A stretch of 64,000 nt of DNA, from the NCBI RefSeq assembly GCF_900230225.1, contig NZ_OCNH01000002.1:869844-933843 (forward strand), written 5' to 3'. This DNA is from Spirosoma fluviale. Its GTDB lineage: Bacteria > Bacteroidota > Bacteroidia > Cytophagales > Spirosomataceae. Position 1 is the first letter of the stretch. The number at the start of each line of letters is the position of its first letter. A program made the position numbers and the translations under genes. Positions 53,417 through 62,611 of the stretch are shown in pieces. The notes under the pieces are model-generated. The model was not told where the DNA came from. It searched no databases and saw only the letters and a list, made by a program, of their open reading frames with translations.

Positions 53417-54445
53417 ATGAAGTTTACAGTCAAGCAGATTGCCACACTGCTGGGGGGCGAAGTAGCCGGAAGTGAAACACTGGCTATCACCGGATTAGCC
53501 AAAATTGAAGAAGGGAAGCCAGGCGATATATCGTTTCTGTCGAATCTCAAGTATGAACCGTTTCTGTATACCACTAAGGCATCGGCGGTGATTGTCGACC
53601 AGTCGTTTCAGCCTAAACAGCCGGTTTCGTCTACCTTGATTTTTGTAGAAAATTCCTACTCTGCCTTTGCTCAACTGCTGGAAGAATATTACAGACAATT
53701 AAGTTTTGCCCGCATTGGTGTAGAACAACCTTCCTATGTGGGCGAGGGTAGCCAGTTTGGCGAGCAGATTTACCGGGGTGCTTTTTCATACATCGGTAAA
53801 AATTGCCAGATCGGGCAAAACGTCAAAATCTATCCACACGCTTATGTGGGTAATAATGTTCGCATTGGCGATAATTCGATCATTCATCCGGGCGCTCGTG
53901 TGCTGGATAATTGTATCATTGGTAAGAACTGCGTCGTTCATCCTAATGCCGTCATCGGTAGTGAAGGGTTTGGCTTTGCGCCACAACCGGATGGTTCGTA
54001 CAAAACAATACCCCAGCTTGGCAACGTTATTCTGGAAGACTGCGTAAATGTTGGTTCCGGGACAACGATCGACTGCGCCACGATGGGGTCAACCATCATT
54101 CGACAGGGCGTTAAGCTGGATAACCTGATTCAGATTGGGCACAATGTCGATATTGGCCGCAATACAGTGATTGCCGCCCAAACGGGTGTTGCCGGTTCGA
54201 CAAAACTCGGCGAGAACTGCGTTATTGCCGGGCAGGTTGGATTTGCCGGTCACCTGACTATTGCCAACGGTACAAAAGTTGGCGCGCAGTCGGGAGTGGG
54301 TAAAAATGTAGAAGAAGAGGGTATTTCGCTCAATGGTTCCCATGCCTTTTTAATGCGTGATAACATGCGCTCGCAGGCAATCTTTCGAAAATTGCCCGCA
54401 TTAGAGCAACGGGTAACAAAACTGGAAAAGAAAACCGAAAAATAG
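53417..54445 (+). CDS. lpxD: UDP-3-O-acylglucosamine N-acyltransferase
   Basis: LpxD, 342 residues, adds the second hydroxyacyl chain in lipid A biosynthesis in the cytoplasm. It has the N-terminal UDP-binding region (KFTVKQIATLLGGEVAGSET) and a long left-handed beta-helix of hexapeptide repeats (IGKNCQIGQNVKIYPHAYVG and beyond), including the catalytic His in QIGHNVDIG. It ends in a helical tail (ALEQRVTKLEKK). The ATG at 53417 begins the known N-terminus. Next comes the fused lpxC-fabZ gene and then lpxA. Confidence 0.95.
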   Translation: MKFTVKQIATLLGGEVAGSETLAITGLAKIEEGKPGDISFLSNLKYEPFLYTTKASAVIVDQSFQPKQPVSSTLIFVENSYSAFAQLLEEYYRQLSFARIGVEQPSYVGEGSQFGEQIYRGAFSYIGKNCQIGQNVKIYPHAYVGNNVRIGDNSIIHPGARVLDNCIIGKNCVVHPNAVIGSEGFGFAPQPDGSYKTIPQLGNVILEDCVNVGSGTTIDCATMGSTIIRQGVKLDNLIQIGHNVDIGRNTVIAAQTGVAGSTKLGENCVIAGQVGFAGHLTIANGTKVGAQSGVGKNVEEEGISLNGSHAFLMRDNMRSQAIFRKLPALEQRVTKLEKKTEK

Positions 54446-54556
54446 TTTACGATTTATCGTTTCTGGACTTGCGATAATGGTTGGCTGACGCCAGAACAGG
54501 CGCATCTGCTAACCATTTATCATAAACTCAGAACGATAATCTGAAGCTGAAAACGA

Positions 54557-55951
54557 ATGAATACCAAACAACAGACGATTCAGAAATCCATATCGGTATC
54601 GGGCGTGGGCCTGCACACAGGGGTCTCTGCAACCATGACCTTTCTGCCTGCACCAACGAACCACGGTTATAAATTCCAACGCATCGACTTGCCGGGGCAA
54701 CCTATTGTGGATGCCGACGTGGATAACGTGGTGGACCTGTCGCGGGGAACGACCATCGAGCAGAGTGGCGCGCGGATTCATACCGTTGAGCATACACTGG
54801 CAGCGCTGGTGGGTTTACAGCTGGATAACGTCCTGATTCAGTTGGATGGTCCCGAACCACCCATTATGGATGGGTCGTCCATTCAGTTTATCAATGCCCT
54901 GCGCGAAGCCGGGATTGAAGAGCAGAATGCCAGCCGTAACTATTTCGAAGTAAGTGAATACGTGCATTACCGCAATCCGGAGAAAGACATCGAACTGGCG
55001 GCCTTGCCGCTGGATGATTATCGGCTTACGGTGATGGTCGACTATAACTCGCGGGTCATCAGTAGCCAGCATGCGTACCTGAACGACATTAGTCAGTTCC
55101 CGGAGCAAATTGCCAACTGCCGCACCTTTGTTTTTCTGCACGAACTGGAAGCGTTGTACAAGCAGAACCTTATTAAAGGCGGTGACCTGACCAATGCCAT
55201 TGTTATTGTGGATCGGGAAGTGAAAGATGGCGAGCTGGACTATCTGGCCGACCTGCTTAAGAAGCCGAAGGTAAGCGTCAACAAACAGGAGGGCATTCTG
55301 AACAACCTGGAACTGCACTACCCCAACGAGATGGCCCGCCATAAACTGCTCGATATGGTGGGAGACCTGGCCCTCATTGGCCGACCCATCAAGGCGCAGA
55401 TTCTGGCCGCCCGGCCCGGCCATGCGGCCAACGTGGCGTTTGCCAAAAAAATCAAGAAACTGATTCAGAAGAACGCGGTTAACCAGGTGCCTAAATATGA
55501 CCCTACGCAACCGCCGGTACTCGATATCAACCGGATTTCGCAGCTGCTGCCGCACCGCTACCCGTTTCAGATGATTGATAAAATCATTGCGCTGGACGAG
55601 AATAGCGTAGTGGGTATCAAAAACGTGACGATGAATGAGCCGTTCTTCCCGGGCCATTTCCCCGGAAATCCGGTTATGCCCGGCGTCATGCAACTCGAAG
55701 CTATGGCACAAACGGGTGGCATTCTCGTTCTTAGCACCGTTCCTGATCCGGAAAACTACTGGCCATTTCTGGTAGGTATTGAAAACTGCCGATTCCGGCG
55801 CAACGTTTTGCCCGGCGATACGGTAATCTTTAAGTGTGAGTTCACATCACCCATGAAGCGCGGTATTGTAAAAATGCAGGGCCGGGGCTACGTAGCCAAT
55901 CAGTTGGTTTGTGAAGCGGACATGATTGCCAGCCTGGTTAAAAAGAAATGA
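54557..55951 (+). CDS. lpxC-fabZ: Bifunctional LpxC-FabZ protein
   Basis: Fusion of UDP-3-O-acyl-GlcNAc deacetylase (LpxC, first about 300 residues) and 3-hydroxyacyl-ACP dehydratase (FabZ, from about residue 320), 464 residues. LpxC shows the zinc-site HTVEHTLAAL and PEPPIMDGSS; FabZ shows LLPHRYPFQMIDK and FFPGHFPGNPVMPGV with the catalytic His and a matching Glu (QLEAMAQ). This fusion is typical of Bacteroidota. It sits between lpxD and lpxA, joining lipid A and fatty-acid synthesis. A palindrome covers its stop codon. Confidence 0.96.
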   Translation: MNTKQQTIQKSISVSGVGLHTGVSATMTFLPAPTNHGYKFQRIDLPGQPIVDADVDNVVDLSRGTTIEQSGARIHTVEHTLAALVGLQLDNVLIQLDGPEPPIMDGSSIQFINALREAGIEEQNASRNYFEVSEYVHYRNPEKDIELAALPLDDYRLTVMVDYNSRVISSQHAYLNDISQFPEQIANCRTFVFLHELEALYKQNLIKGGDLTNAIVIVDREVKDGELDYLADLLKKPKVSVNKQEGILNNLELHYPNEMARHKLLDMVGDLALIGRPIKAQILAARPGHAANVAFAKKIKKLIQKNAVNQVPKYDPTQPPVLDINRISQLLPHRYPFQMIDKIIALDENSVVGIKNVTMNEPFFPGHFPGNPVMPGVMQLEAMAQTGGILVLSTVPDPENYWPFLVGIENCRFRRNVLPGDTVIFKCEFTSPMKRGIVKMQGRGYVANQLVCEADMIASLVKKK

Positions 55952-55994
55952 TGAATGATGAATCCGTTTTCATTCATCGTTCATCATTCATCGT
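55948..55994. repeat. TGAATGA-rich palindrome at the lpxC-fabZ / lpxA junction
   Basis: Arms ATGATGAATGATGAAT and GTTCATCATTCATCGT pair over 16 bases with two G-U-type mismatches and a 15-base loop. It overlaps the stop codon of lpxC-fabZ and ends just upstream of the lpxA start. It resembles the palindromes at 29109 and 60941. Confidence 0.6.
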
Positions 55995-56001
55995 AAAAAA
56001 C

Positions 56002-56799
56002 ATGATTCAACCATTAGCTTATATCCACCCCGAAGCGAAAATAGCGCAGAACGTGGTGATCGAGCCATTTGCTATTATCCATAAAGACGTTGAGATTGCC
56101 GAAGGAACATGGATTGGTTCCCACGCTGTCATCAACGAAGGGGCTCGCATTGGCCGGAATTGTAAGATTTATCCCGGAGCGGTCATATCTGCAACGCCCC
56201 AGGATTTAAAATTTAACAATGAGTATACCCGGACGTACATCGGGGATAATACGACCATTCGTGAGTACGCTACCATTAGCCGGGGAACGGAGGAGCATTG
56301 GAAGACGGAAATTGGATCGGATTGCCTGGTAATGGCCTACGCACACGTGGCGCACGACTGCCGGATCGGGAACCATTGTCTGATCATTAATAATGTGCAG
56401 ATGGGCGGCCACGTCCATATGGGCAACTGGGCCATTATTGGCGGGTCCAGCTCGGTACATCAATGGGTAAAGATTGGCGCTCATGCCATGATTTCCGGTG
56501 GCTCGCTGGTGCGCAAAGACGTGCCACCGTTTACCAAAGCCGCCCGCGAACCGCTATCCTACACGGGTATCAACTCCATTGGTCTGCGTCGGCGCGGATT
56601 TGAAAACGATAAGATCAATCAAATCCAGGAAATCTACCGCTACATCTACATGCGCGGTCTGAACAATGCCGATGCCCTGACCCAAATTGAACTTGAACTG
56701 CCGCCATCAGACGAACGCGACGAGATTGTGAACTTCATCCGGTCGTCGGAACGCGGGATTATGAAAGGCCCGTCAACCACTAATGTTGAACGGGAATAA
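56002..56799 (+). CDS. lpxA: UDP-GlcNAc acyltransferase
   Basis: LpxA, 265 residues, catalyses the first step of lipid A synthesis. It starts MIQPLAYIHPEAKIAQNVVI with a left-handed beta-helix, the catalytic His in AYAHVAHDCRIGNH, and the loop FTKAAREPLSYTGINSIGLR typical for LpxA. The frame reaches back to 55948, but the 18 extra residues derive from the palindrome, so the ATG at 56002 is preferred. Third gene of the lipid A row. Confidence 0.95.
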   Translation: MIQPLAYIHPEAKIAQNVVIEPFAIIHKDVEIAEGTWIGSHAVINEGARIGRNCKIYPGAVISATPQDLKFNNEYTRTYIGDNTTIREYATISRGTEEHWKTEIGSDCLVMAYAHVAHDCRIGNHCLIINNVQMGGHVHMGNWAIIGGSSSVHQWVKIGAHAMISGGSLVRKDVPPFTKAAREPLSYTGINSIGLRRRGFENDKINQIQEIYRYIYMRGLNNADALTQIELELPPSDERDEIVNFIRSSERGIMKGPSTTNVERE

Positions 56800-56806
56800 A
56801 TAGGAA

Positions 56807-56850
56807 GATGGCACAAGGCCAGAGCCAACGTGGCCCGGCCTTGCGCCATC
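56807..56850. repeat. Hairpin after lpxA
   Basis: Arms GATGGCACAAGGCC and GGCCTTGCGCCATC pair over 14 bases with one mismatch and a 16-base loop. It lies between lpxA and the ABC ATPase gene on the same strand. It may end part of the transcript. Confidence 0.6.
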
Positions 56851-56872
56851 AGTGCCACTGGGCTGCCACATA

Positions 56873-57499
56873 ATGCTGACAATCGCTACCGAGGGAATCG
56901 GTAAAAAATATCGGAAGGAGTGGATTTTTCGGCGGGTCGACCTAACGCTCCACGCCGGGGAAAGCTACACGTTTGTGGGGCCAAACGGCAGTGGCAAGTC
57001 GACGTTGCTCCAACTGCTGGCTGGCAATCTGCCCGCTACCGAAGGCACTCTCACGTATTCGCAGAATAATACGCTCATTGATCCCGATAACTGGTTTCGG
57101 CAGGTGAGCATTGCCGCTCCGTACGTCGAACTGGTGGAAGAACTAACGCTGGATGAACTGCTGACATTTCACCAGACGTTCAAGCCATTCAAAAATAAAC
57201 TCACCCCCGAAGCCGTTGCCGAGCGGCTGTTATTGACGCAGGCCCGGCACAAAGAGATAAAGTACTTCTCGTCGGGGATGAAGCAGCGCGTTAAACTCGG
57301 GCTGGCTTTTTTCTCCAATTCACCCATCGTTATTCTCGACGAACCCACTTCCAACCTCGACCGGCAGGGGGCGGCCTGGTACCACGAGCAGGTTCGCCAA
57401 CTCGACGCCAACCAGCTTCTGCTAATTGGCTCCAACCAACCCGACGAGTACGATTTCTGCCCCAATGTGCTGGATGTAATGCAGTGGAAGGTGCGGTAA
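56873..57499 (+). CDS. ABC transporter ATP-binding protein
   Basis: ATPase of 208 residues with Walker A GPNGSGKST (residues 36-44), signature region FSSGMKQRVKLG and Walker B VILDEPTSNLD. The ATG at 56873 gives the normal start; the frame is open a few codons more. No permease gene is next to it, so its partner is elsewhere. The short length suits a simple importer or exporter ATPase, and I cannot name the cargo. Confidence 0.88.
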   Translation: MLTIATEGIGKKYRKEWIFRRVDLTLHAGESYTFVGPNGSGKSTLLQLLAGNLPATEGTLTYSQNNTLIDPDNWFRQVSIAAPYVELVEELTLDELLTFHQTFKPFKNKLTPEAVAERLLLTQARHKEIKYFSSGMKQRVKLGLAFFSNSPIVILDEPTSNLDRQGAAWYHEQVRQLDANQLLLIGSNQPDEYDFCPNVLDVMQWKVR

Positions 57500-57562
57500 A
57501 TAGTAGTGCCGCCCGGTTTAAAAACCAGACGGCACCCCATCAATAGTCGAAAAGAAACGTTT

Positions 57563-58249
57563 TTAGAGGGCTTCGGCCATCTGCTCTTCCCCGATTCTGA
57601 CCGGCGAATCATACAGTTTCCGCATCAGAAAGCCATGTTCGATCAGAAACGACAGATTGAACTTGCGCACCATGCCGTGGTTGGGCAGCACCGGGCTTTC
57701 GACGTGATCAATTACGTAGTTGGAAAAATACGACGAAACGTCGCGGGGCGAAATGCTGAAAGGGGGCGATGGCAGCGTTGGCGCGTACTCCACCGTATTC
57801 AGGAATGTCAGCGCACCTACCGGCGTCAACTCTTCGAGGGTTTGCAGATAACGCATCCGCATGGGCTCGGGTAGGGCTACCAAGGAAGCCCGGTCGTAAA
57901 CGATGTCGATGGGACCAAGATCATTGGGTGTCAGCGTAAATAGATCACAACAGAAAATGGTAATGTTCCCTGAGACGAACCGATTCCCAACGCGCTTATA
58001 CGTCAGTTGATTTTCGGAAAAGAACTGGAGAACTGCTTTCTCAACAATTTCGACCCCTACCACTCGGTTGGCGAAGTGGCTGAAGTAAATCATATCAACA
58101 CTTTTGCCGCACAACGGAACGAAGACGGACTGGCCTTCGAGAGAGAATGGTGGGAGATGCTTGATCAGGTAAGGGTGGATGTCTTTGCGGTGAAAGCTAG
58201 TGTAAGGACCTTCTAATTCCCAGGAGTTCATCCAGAATGCTTTTTCCAT
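57563..58249 (-). CDS. Thiopurine-methyltransferase-like SAM methyltransferase
   Basis: SAM-dependent methyltransferase of 228 residues. It starts MEKAFWMNSWELEGPYTSFH and has FVPLCGKSVDMIYFSHFANR (SAM loop), GVEIVEKAVLQFF and IVYDRASLVALPEPMRMRYL, matching the TPMT family of thiol/selenium/tellurium methyltransferases. The frame extends 14 residues further upstream, but the ATG at 58249 fits the family. Substrate unknown; relatives act in detoxification of thiols and metalloids. Confidence 0.85.
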   Translation of the reverse strand: MEKAFWMNSWELEGPYTSFHRKDIHPYLIKHLPPFSLEGQSVFVPLCGKSVDMIYFSHFANRVVGVEIVEKAVLQFFSENQLTYKRVGNRFVSGNITIFCCDLFTLTPNDLGPIDIVYDRASLVALPEPMRMRYLQTLEELTPVGALTFLNTVEYAPTLPSPPFSISPRDVSSYFSNYVIDHVESPVLPNHGMVRKFNLSFLIEHGFLMRKLYDSPVRIGEEQMAEAL

Positions 58250-58401
58250 GACGTAAAAGAGGAGAGGGGTTTGCGTAGTTTGGTGATACAAAGTTCTCTC
58301 CTCATTCGTCCGGGTTTTAGCGCGGATGTACGTGTTTTATAAATGCCGTATATTTCCGTGTATCAGTGAGATACGCGGGGGAAACTACGTAGAGACGGGC
58401 T

Positions 58402-60933
58402 TTACCCCTCCGCCCGCAATACGTCCAGCGGTGGCCTGACCAGTACTTCGCGACTGTTGAAAACGCCGATTACTACCGTCAGCGCCGTGACGGTGAAAGC
58501 AACAACGAGTAACGGAAGTATGCTGGGCTGGTAGGGAACTTCGAAGACGAACCGGGCCAGACTCCACGTGCTAACCAGCGAAAGTAAAATGCCTGAAAGT
58601 GCAGCCAGCAAGCCCAATAACCCGTATTCCAGCGCTGTAATCCGCAGAATCTGTCCACGGCTGGCACCGAGCGTCCGCAGCAGAACACTCTCGCGGAGCC
58701 GCTGGTATTTACTGATAACGACCGAACTGGCCAGTACCAGCAGACCCGTCAGTATACTGAACAGTGCCATGAATTGAATCACAAACGAAATTTGCCCCAG
58801 AATCTCGTCGACTGTTTTCAGGATCAGACCGAGGTCGATGGCCGAGACATTCGGGAAGTTACTGACCAGAGCACGTTGTAATACGGCCGAGGTCTGGTTG
58901 TCCGGTACGCGGGTCATCAGCACGTGAAACTGCGGTGCCTGCTCCAGCACACCCGACGGAAAGACGACCAGAAAATTGGTTTGTACCCGGTTCCACTCTA
59001 CCTCACGGGTGCCGCCCACAATGGTTTGGATGGGCGCGCCCTGCACATTAAAGTTAAGCGTGTCGCCCAGCTTAAGGTGCATCCGGTCCAGAAAGCCACT
59101 CTCGATCGATACATAAATAGCCCCGTTTTTCTGGTAAGGCGCTTTCCCTGAAACTAGCTTCTCCGACGAGATGAGCGTGTCGCGATACGTGACTCGGTAC
59201 TCGCGGGTGAACGCCCAACTGGGGGTCTTGGCGGTCGTGTCTTTGGCATTCTTACGGTCAGCGTTGGTGGTTCCGTTAATGTCGTTCAAGCGCATAGTCA
59301 CCACCGGAACTTCCTGCAAAATGGGTAGTTTCTGTTTCGTTACCAGCGACCGGATACCCGCAATCTGCGTATTCTGAATATCGAACAGCACCATGTTCGG
59401 CTGTTTACCGCTGGCTGATAGCTCCACGCGGCCCAGTAATAGGCCCTGGGTGAGGTAAAGCGTAGCAATCAGGAACGCGCCTAACCCGATGGACGTGACA
59501 AGAATAAGCGTCTGGTTGTTAGGACGGTACAGGTTAGCTAAACTTTGCCGCCAGACGTAGCTCCATGATGCCGGGAAGAACTTACGTACCAGCCAGATGA
59601 GCCCAAGACCAAGCAGGGTCAAAATGCCGAAGGCAACCGCCAGACCTCCCGTAAAGCCAACCGCCAGCATGAAGTTTTTGGTTTGCAGATACGCAAAGCC
59701 GACAATGAACCCAAGCACCAGCAGGTAAACCAGCCACCGGAAGGGGTCACGGTTACTCAGATCGGCTTCGTACGAACTTCGGAGCGTTCGGAGGGGCGAC
59801 ACATTGCGAATGGCCAGCAGGGGAAGCAGTGAAAACAGTACCGAGATGAGTACTCCCGTACCAATGCCGCCGAGTATGGCCGAGCCTGACAGCGACGTTT
59901 CGACCGTTACCGGCAGGAAGTTGCTGAACACACGAGGGAGGACCAACTGCACAGCCGACCCGGCCAGCGCACCAATAACCGCGCCCAGCAGGCCCATAAG
60001 TGCTGTCTGGATAAGGTAGATAAGGAACGCCTGTCGACCGCTGGCACCGAGTGTCCGCAGAATAGCCACCGACGTTACCTTTTCTTTCACGTACAACTGC
60101 ACCGCACTCGCCACGCCCACACAGCCCAGCAGTAACGCCACAAAGGCCACCAGACTCAGGTATTTGGTGAGGTCAGCGAAGGAGCGGCCGGTTTGTTTCT
60201 TACGTCCATCAACGGTATCGTAGCTAATGCCTTCTTTGTCCAATCGGGCCGAGATGGTTTTAACGTATTTTTCAACATCTGTGCCGGGTGCAAACTGGTA
60301 GTAATATTTGTATGCTACCCGACTGCCGCGTTGCAACAGGCCGGTACTGGCCAGAAACTGGTTGGGAATAAAAACGGTGGGTGCCACCGTGGCCGCAATA
60401 GCCGCCTGTCCGGGTGTTTTAGTGACCCGCCCGGCAATCAGGAATGATAAATTTCCAACCCGAACGGAGTCGCCGGGTTGAGCACCAAGCTGGACCAGCA
60501 GCCCATCATCCACCAGCGCCACCCGCTGGGTCGCCTGCCGAAACGCCTGAACGGCCGACGCAGGCTGCACCTCCCAGGTGCCGTAGTAGGGGAAATTTCC
60601 TTCCAGCCCTTTTACCTGCGCCAGTCGGACGCCCCCCGTTTTGGGTGTAGACACGAGCGAGGCAAACGAAACTTCGTAGGCCCGGTCGCGGCCGAGTGTC
60701 TTTGCCAGTTTTGCCGTTTTTGGGGAGGGTGGTCGGCTCCAGGAAAACGTCAGGTCGGCACCGAGCAATTCGCGGGCCTGGTCGTCGATACTGCGGGCGA
60801 GGTTATCGCCGAACGAGTTGATGGCTACTAAAGCGGCAATGCCCAGCACAATGGCCGACATAAACAAAAGTAACCGCTGTCGGCTCCGGCGGCTATCGCG
60901 CCAGGCCATTTTAAAAAGCCAGGAGGTGTTCAT
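58402..60933 (-). CDS. ABC transporter permease, FtsX/MacB type (YbbP-like)
   Basis: Large inner-membrane permease of 843 residues with two FtsX-like blocks, about ten membrane helices in groups (LLLFMSAIVLGIAALVAI near the N-terminus, LTKYLSLVAFVALLLGCVGV, LALSGFH-free C-terminal LLVLASSVVISKYQRLRESV) and large periplasmic domains. It corresponds to YbbP in layout. The ATG at 60933 is preferred to a TTG at 60942. The ATPase gene lies 57 bases upstream on the same strand, and a TesA-like esterase is divergent from it, as in E. coli. Confidence 0.9.
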   Translation of the reverse strand: MNTSWLFKMAWRDSRRSRQRLLLFMSAIVLGIAALVAINSFGDNLARSIDDQARELLGADLTFSWSRPPSPKTAKLAKTLGRDRAYEVSFASLVSTPKTGGVRLAQVKGLEGNFPYYGTWEVQPASAVQAFRQATQRVALVDDGLLVQLGAQPGDSVRVGNLSFLIAGRVTKTPGQAAIAATVAPTVFIPNQFLASTGLLQRGSRVAYKYYYQFAPGTDVEKYVKTISARLDKEGISYDTVDGRKKQTGRSFADLTKYLSLVAFVALLLGCVGVASAVQLYVKEKVTSVAILRTLGASGRQAFLIYLIQTALMGLLGAVIGALAGSAVQLVLPRVFSNFLPVTVETSLSGSAILGGIGTGVLISVLFSLLPLLAIRNVSPLRTLRSSYEADLSNRDPFRWLVYLLVLGFIVGFAYLQTKNFMLAVGFTGGLAVAFGILTLLGLGLIWLVRKFFPASWSYVWRQSLANLYRPNNQTLILVTSIGLGAFLIATLYLTQGLLLGRVELSASGKQPNMVLFDIQNTQIAGIRSLVTKQKLPILQEVPVVTMRLNDINGTTNADRKNAKDTTAKTPSWAFTREYRVTYRDTLISSEKLVSGKAPYQKNGAIYVSIESGFLDRMHLKLGDTLNFNVQGAPIQTIVGGTREVEWNRVQTNFLVVFPSGVLEQAPQFHVLMTRVPDNQTSAVLQRALVSNFPNVSAIDLGLILKTVDEILGQISFVIQFMALFSILTGLLVLASSVVISKYQRLRESVLLRTLGASRGQILRITALEYGLLGLLAALSGILLSLVSTWSLARFVFEVPYQPSILPLLVVAFTVTALTVVIGVFNSREVLVRPPLDVLRAEG

Positions 60934-60940
60934 AATTTTC

Positions 60941-61018
60941 AATGGGTGAATGATAGAATGAGTGAATAGGCTGCGGCTTTACTTATTCTATCATTGAATC
61001 ACTCTCTCATTCACTAAT
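60941..61018. repeat. TGAATGA-rich palindrome at the ABC gene junction
   Basis: Core arms AATGATAGAAT and ATTCTATCATT, with further imperfect pairing of TGAATGA-type units, span the gap between the ABC ATPase and permease genes. The right side overlaps the last codons of the ATPase gene. It resembles the palindromes at 29109 and 55948. Confidence 0.55.
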
Positions 61019-61683
61019 TCTTCTACGACCGTTCCGCCTTTAATTCGGATGACCCGTTGGGTGCGAGCGGCCAGTTCCATATCGTGCGTGACCAGAACGA
61101 GGGTTGTTCCGGCTTCGCGGTTGAGTTCAAAGAGCAGGTCGACAACCGTGGCGCTGGTATCGGCGTCGAGGTTGCCGGTTGGTTCATCGGCAAAAAGCAG
61201 TTTGGGCCGGTTGGCAAAGGCACGCGCCAGCGATACCCGCTGCTGCTCACCCCCGGAGAGTTGAGTAGGGTAGTGGTGCCCGCGCTTACCCAGACCCACG
61301 CGTTCCAGCAGAGCCTGAGCGGCTTTAGCGGCTCCTTTCTCACCACGAAGTTCGAGCGGTACCATCACATTTTCGAGAGCGGTGAGCGTAGGCAGCAACT
61401 GAAAATTCTGAAAGATAAAGCCAACGTACTGGTTGCGAATAGCCGCCCGCTGGTCTTCGTTGAGGGTATCCAGCCGAACATCATTCAGATAAACGCTACC
61501 CGACGAAGAGCGATCCAGGCCCGCGCACAAGCCCAGTAAGGTCGTTTTGCCGCTGCCCGATGGGCCAACGATGGAAAATGTATCGCCGGGTTCGAGGGTG
61601 AAGTTGACGCCGTGTAACACGGTTAGATCCTGACCCCCACTCGAATAAGTTTTCGTCAGATTTTCGACGCGAAGAATGCTCAT
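60991..61683 (-). CDS. ABC transporter ATP-binding protein (YbbA/LolD-like)
   Basis: ATPase of 230 residues: Walker [13 protein letters not shown], the Q-loop [13 protein letters not shown], signature [15 protein letters not shown] and Walker [13 protein letters not shown]. It belongs to the MacB/LolD/YbbA group that pairs with FtsX-type permeases, here the 843-residue one just downstream. With the divergent TesA-like gene this repeats the ybbA-ybbP-tesA order of E. coli. Its last residues (ELVNERVIQ) come from the TGAATGA palindrome. Cargo unknown; the YbbAP role is not firmly established. Confidence 0.92.
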   Translation of the reverse strand: MSILRVENLTKTYSSGGQDLTVLHGVNFTLEPGDTFSIVGPSGSGKTTLLGLCAGLDRSSSGSVYLNDVRLDTLNEDQRAAIRNQYVGFIFQNFQLLPTLTALENVMVPLELRGEKGAAKAAQALLERVGLGKRGHHYPTQLSGGEQQRVSLARAFANRPKLLFADEPTGNLDADTSATVVDLLFELNREAGTTLVLVTHDMELAARTQRVIRIKGGTVVEELVNERVIQ

Positions 61684-61732
61684 GGAACAAAAAAGGGTTG
61701 TTGCGACTTTTTAAACGCAAAGACGCTAGGAT

Positions 61733-61772
61733 AACGCAAAGAGCGCAAAGTAATCTTGGCGCTCTTTGCGTT
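61733..61772. repeat. Inverted repeat between divergent genes
   Basis: Arms AACGCAAAGAGCGC and GCGCTCTTTGCGTT pair perfectly over 14 bases with a 12-base loop. A further ACGCAAAG copy lies just left of it. It is in the promoter region of both the ABC ATPase (minus) and the esterase (plus) genes, so it may be an operator or a small mobile palindrome. Confidence 0.65.
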
Positions 61773-61793
61773 TAATTAACTGATGTACTCTTT

Positions 61794-62507
61794 ATGAAGT
61801 TCTGCGTGAATACTAAATCACTCCATTCTGTGATAAACGGGTTGCTGCTGGTCTTAACGGTCTGGGGTTGTGGCTCATCCGATACCAAAACGAACGACAG
61901 TGCCACGAATGCATCCGCGCAACAGGCTAAGGCAAAATCGGACGTTCCAGCTAAAAAACAAACCATACTGTTTTATGGCAATAGCCTGACGGCTGGTTAT
62001 GGGGTAGAGCCGTCGCAGGCGTTTCCGGCTCTGATCGGCAAAAAGATCGACTCGCTGAGTCTGAATTACACTGTTGTCAATGCCGGATTAAGTGGCGAAA
62101 CGACCGCCGGTGGCAAAAGCCGAATCGGTTGGGTACTGCGCCAGCCGGTAGCTGTCTTTGTACTTGAACTGGGCGGTAACGATGGACTGCGTGGCCTTCC
62201 GCTGGCCGATACCCGTAAGAATTTACAGGCCATCATGGATACCGTTCGGCTAAAGAGCCCGCAAGCTACGATCGTGCTGGCAGGTATGCAGATTCCGCCC
62301 AATATGGGCACGAGTTATGCCAAAGAATTTCGGGGGTTGTATAAAGAACTGGCCGACAGGAATAAGGCCGTGCTGATTCCGTTTTTGCTCGAAAACGTTG
62401 GCGGGATTCCTAAATTGAACCAGCCCGATGGTATTCACCCGACACCCGCCGGGCACAAGATCGTGGCAAACACGGTCTGGGGAATTATTCAGCCTATTTT
62501 GAAATGA
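61794..62507 (+). CDS. SGNH-family arylesterase/lysophospholipase (TesA-like)
   Basis: Secreted lipoprotein-like hydrolase of 237 residues. The signal peptide ends in VWGCGSS (lipobox-like Cys), followed by a linker of Asp/Thr/Ala/Lys. SGNH blocks: FYGNSLTAGYG (Ser), NAGLSGETTAGG (Gly), LELGGNDGLRG (Asn) and the final DGIHPTPAGH (Asp, His). It resembles E. coli TesA, a periplasmic thioesterase/lysophospholipase. It is divergent from the ybbA-like gene, the same neighbour order as in E. coli, and ends at a very long hairpin. Confidence 0.9.
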   Translation: MKFCVNTKSLHSVINGLLLVLTVWGCGSSDTKTNDSATNASAQQAKAKSDVPAKKQTILFYGNSLTAGYGVEPSQAFPALIGKKIDSLSLNYTVVNAGLSGETTAGGKSRIGWVLRQPVAVFVLELGGNDGLRGLPLADTRKNLQAIMDTVRLKSPQATIVLAGMQIPPNMGTSYAKEFRGLYKELADRNKAVLIPFLLENVGGIPKLNQPDGIHPTPAGHKIVANTVWGIIQPILK

Positions 62508-62510
62508 GGG

Positions 62511-62611
62511 TTTACGTATCGCGGTTCTTCAGCCCGCGTAGCCGAAGGCTAAAATAAGACCCTAAATTTTTAGCCTTCGGCTACGCGGGCTGAAGAACCG
62601 CGCTACGTAAA
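62511..62611. repeat. 44-bp inverted repeat between convergent genes
   Basis: Inner arms 62520-62554 and 62568-62602 are perfect over 35 bases; with one mismatch the pairing extends to 62511 and 62611 (44 bases each side). The loop is 13 bases. It lies between the ends of the esterase and the BamA/TamA-like gene and reaches the stop of the latter. Either a strong bidirectional terminator or a small palindromic repeat element. Confidence 0.88.

Noticed and set aside
54815..55711. 298-codon open frame on the minus strand inside lpxC-fabZ
   Set aside because: It is antisense to a clear LpxC-FabZ fusion with all catalytic motifs. The translation has low complexity typical of a shadow frame.
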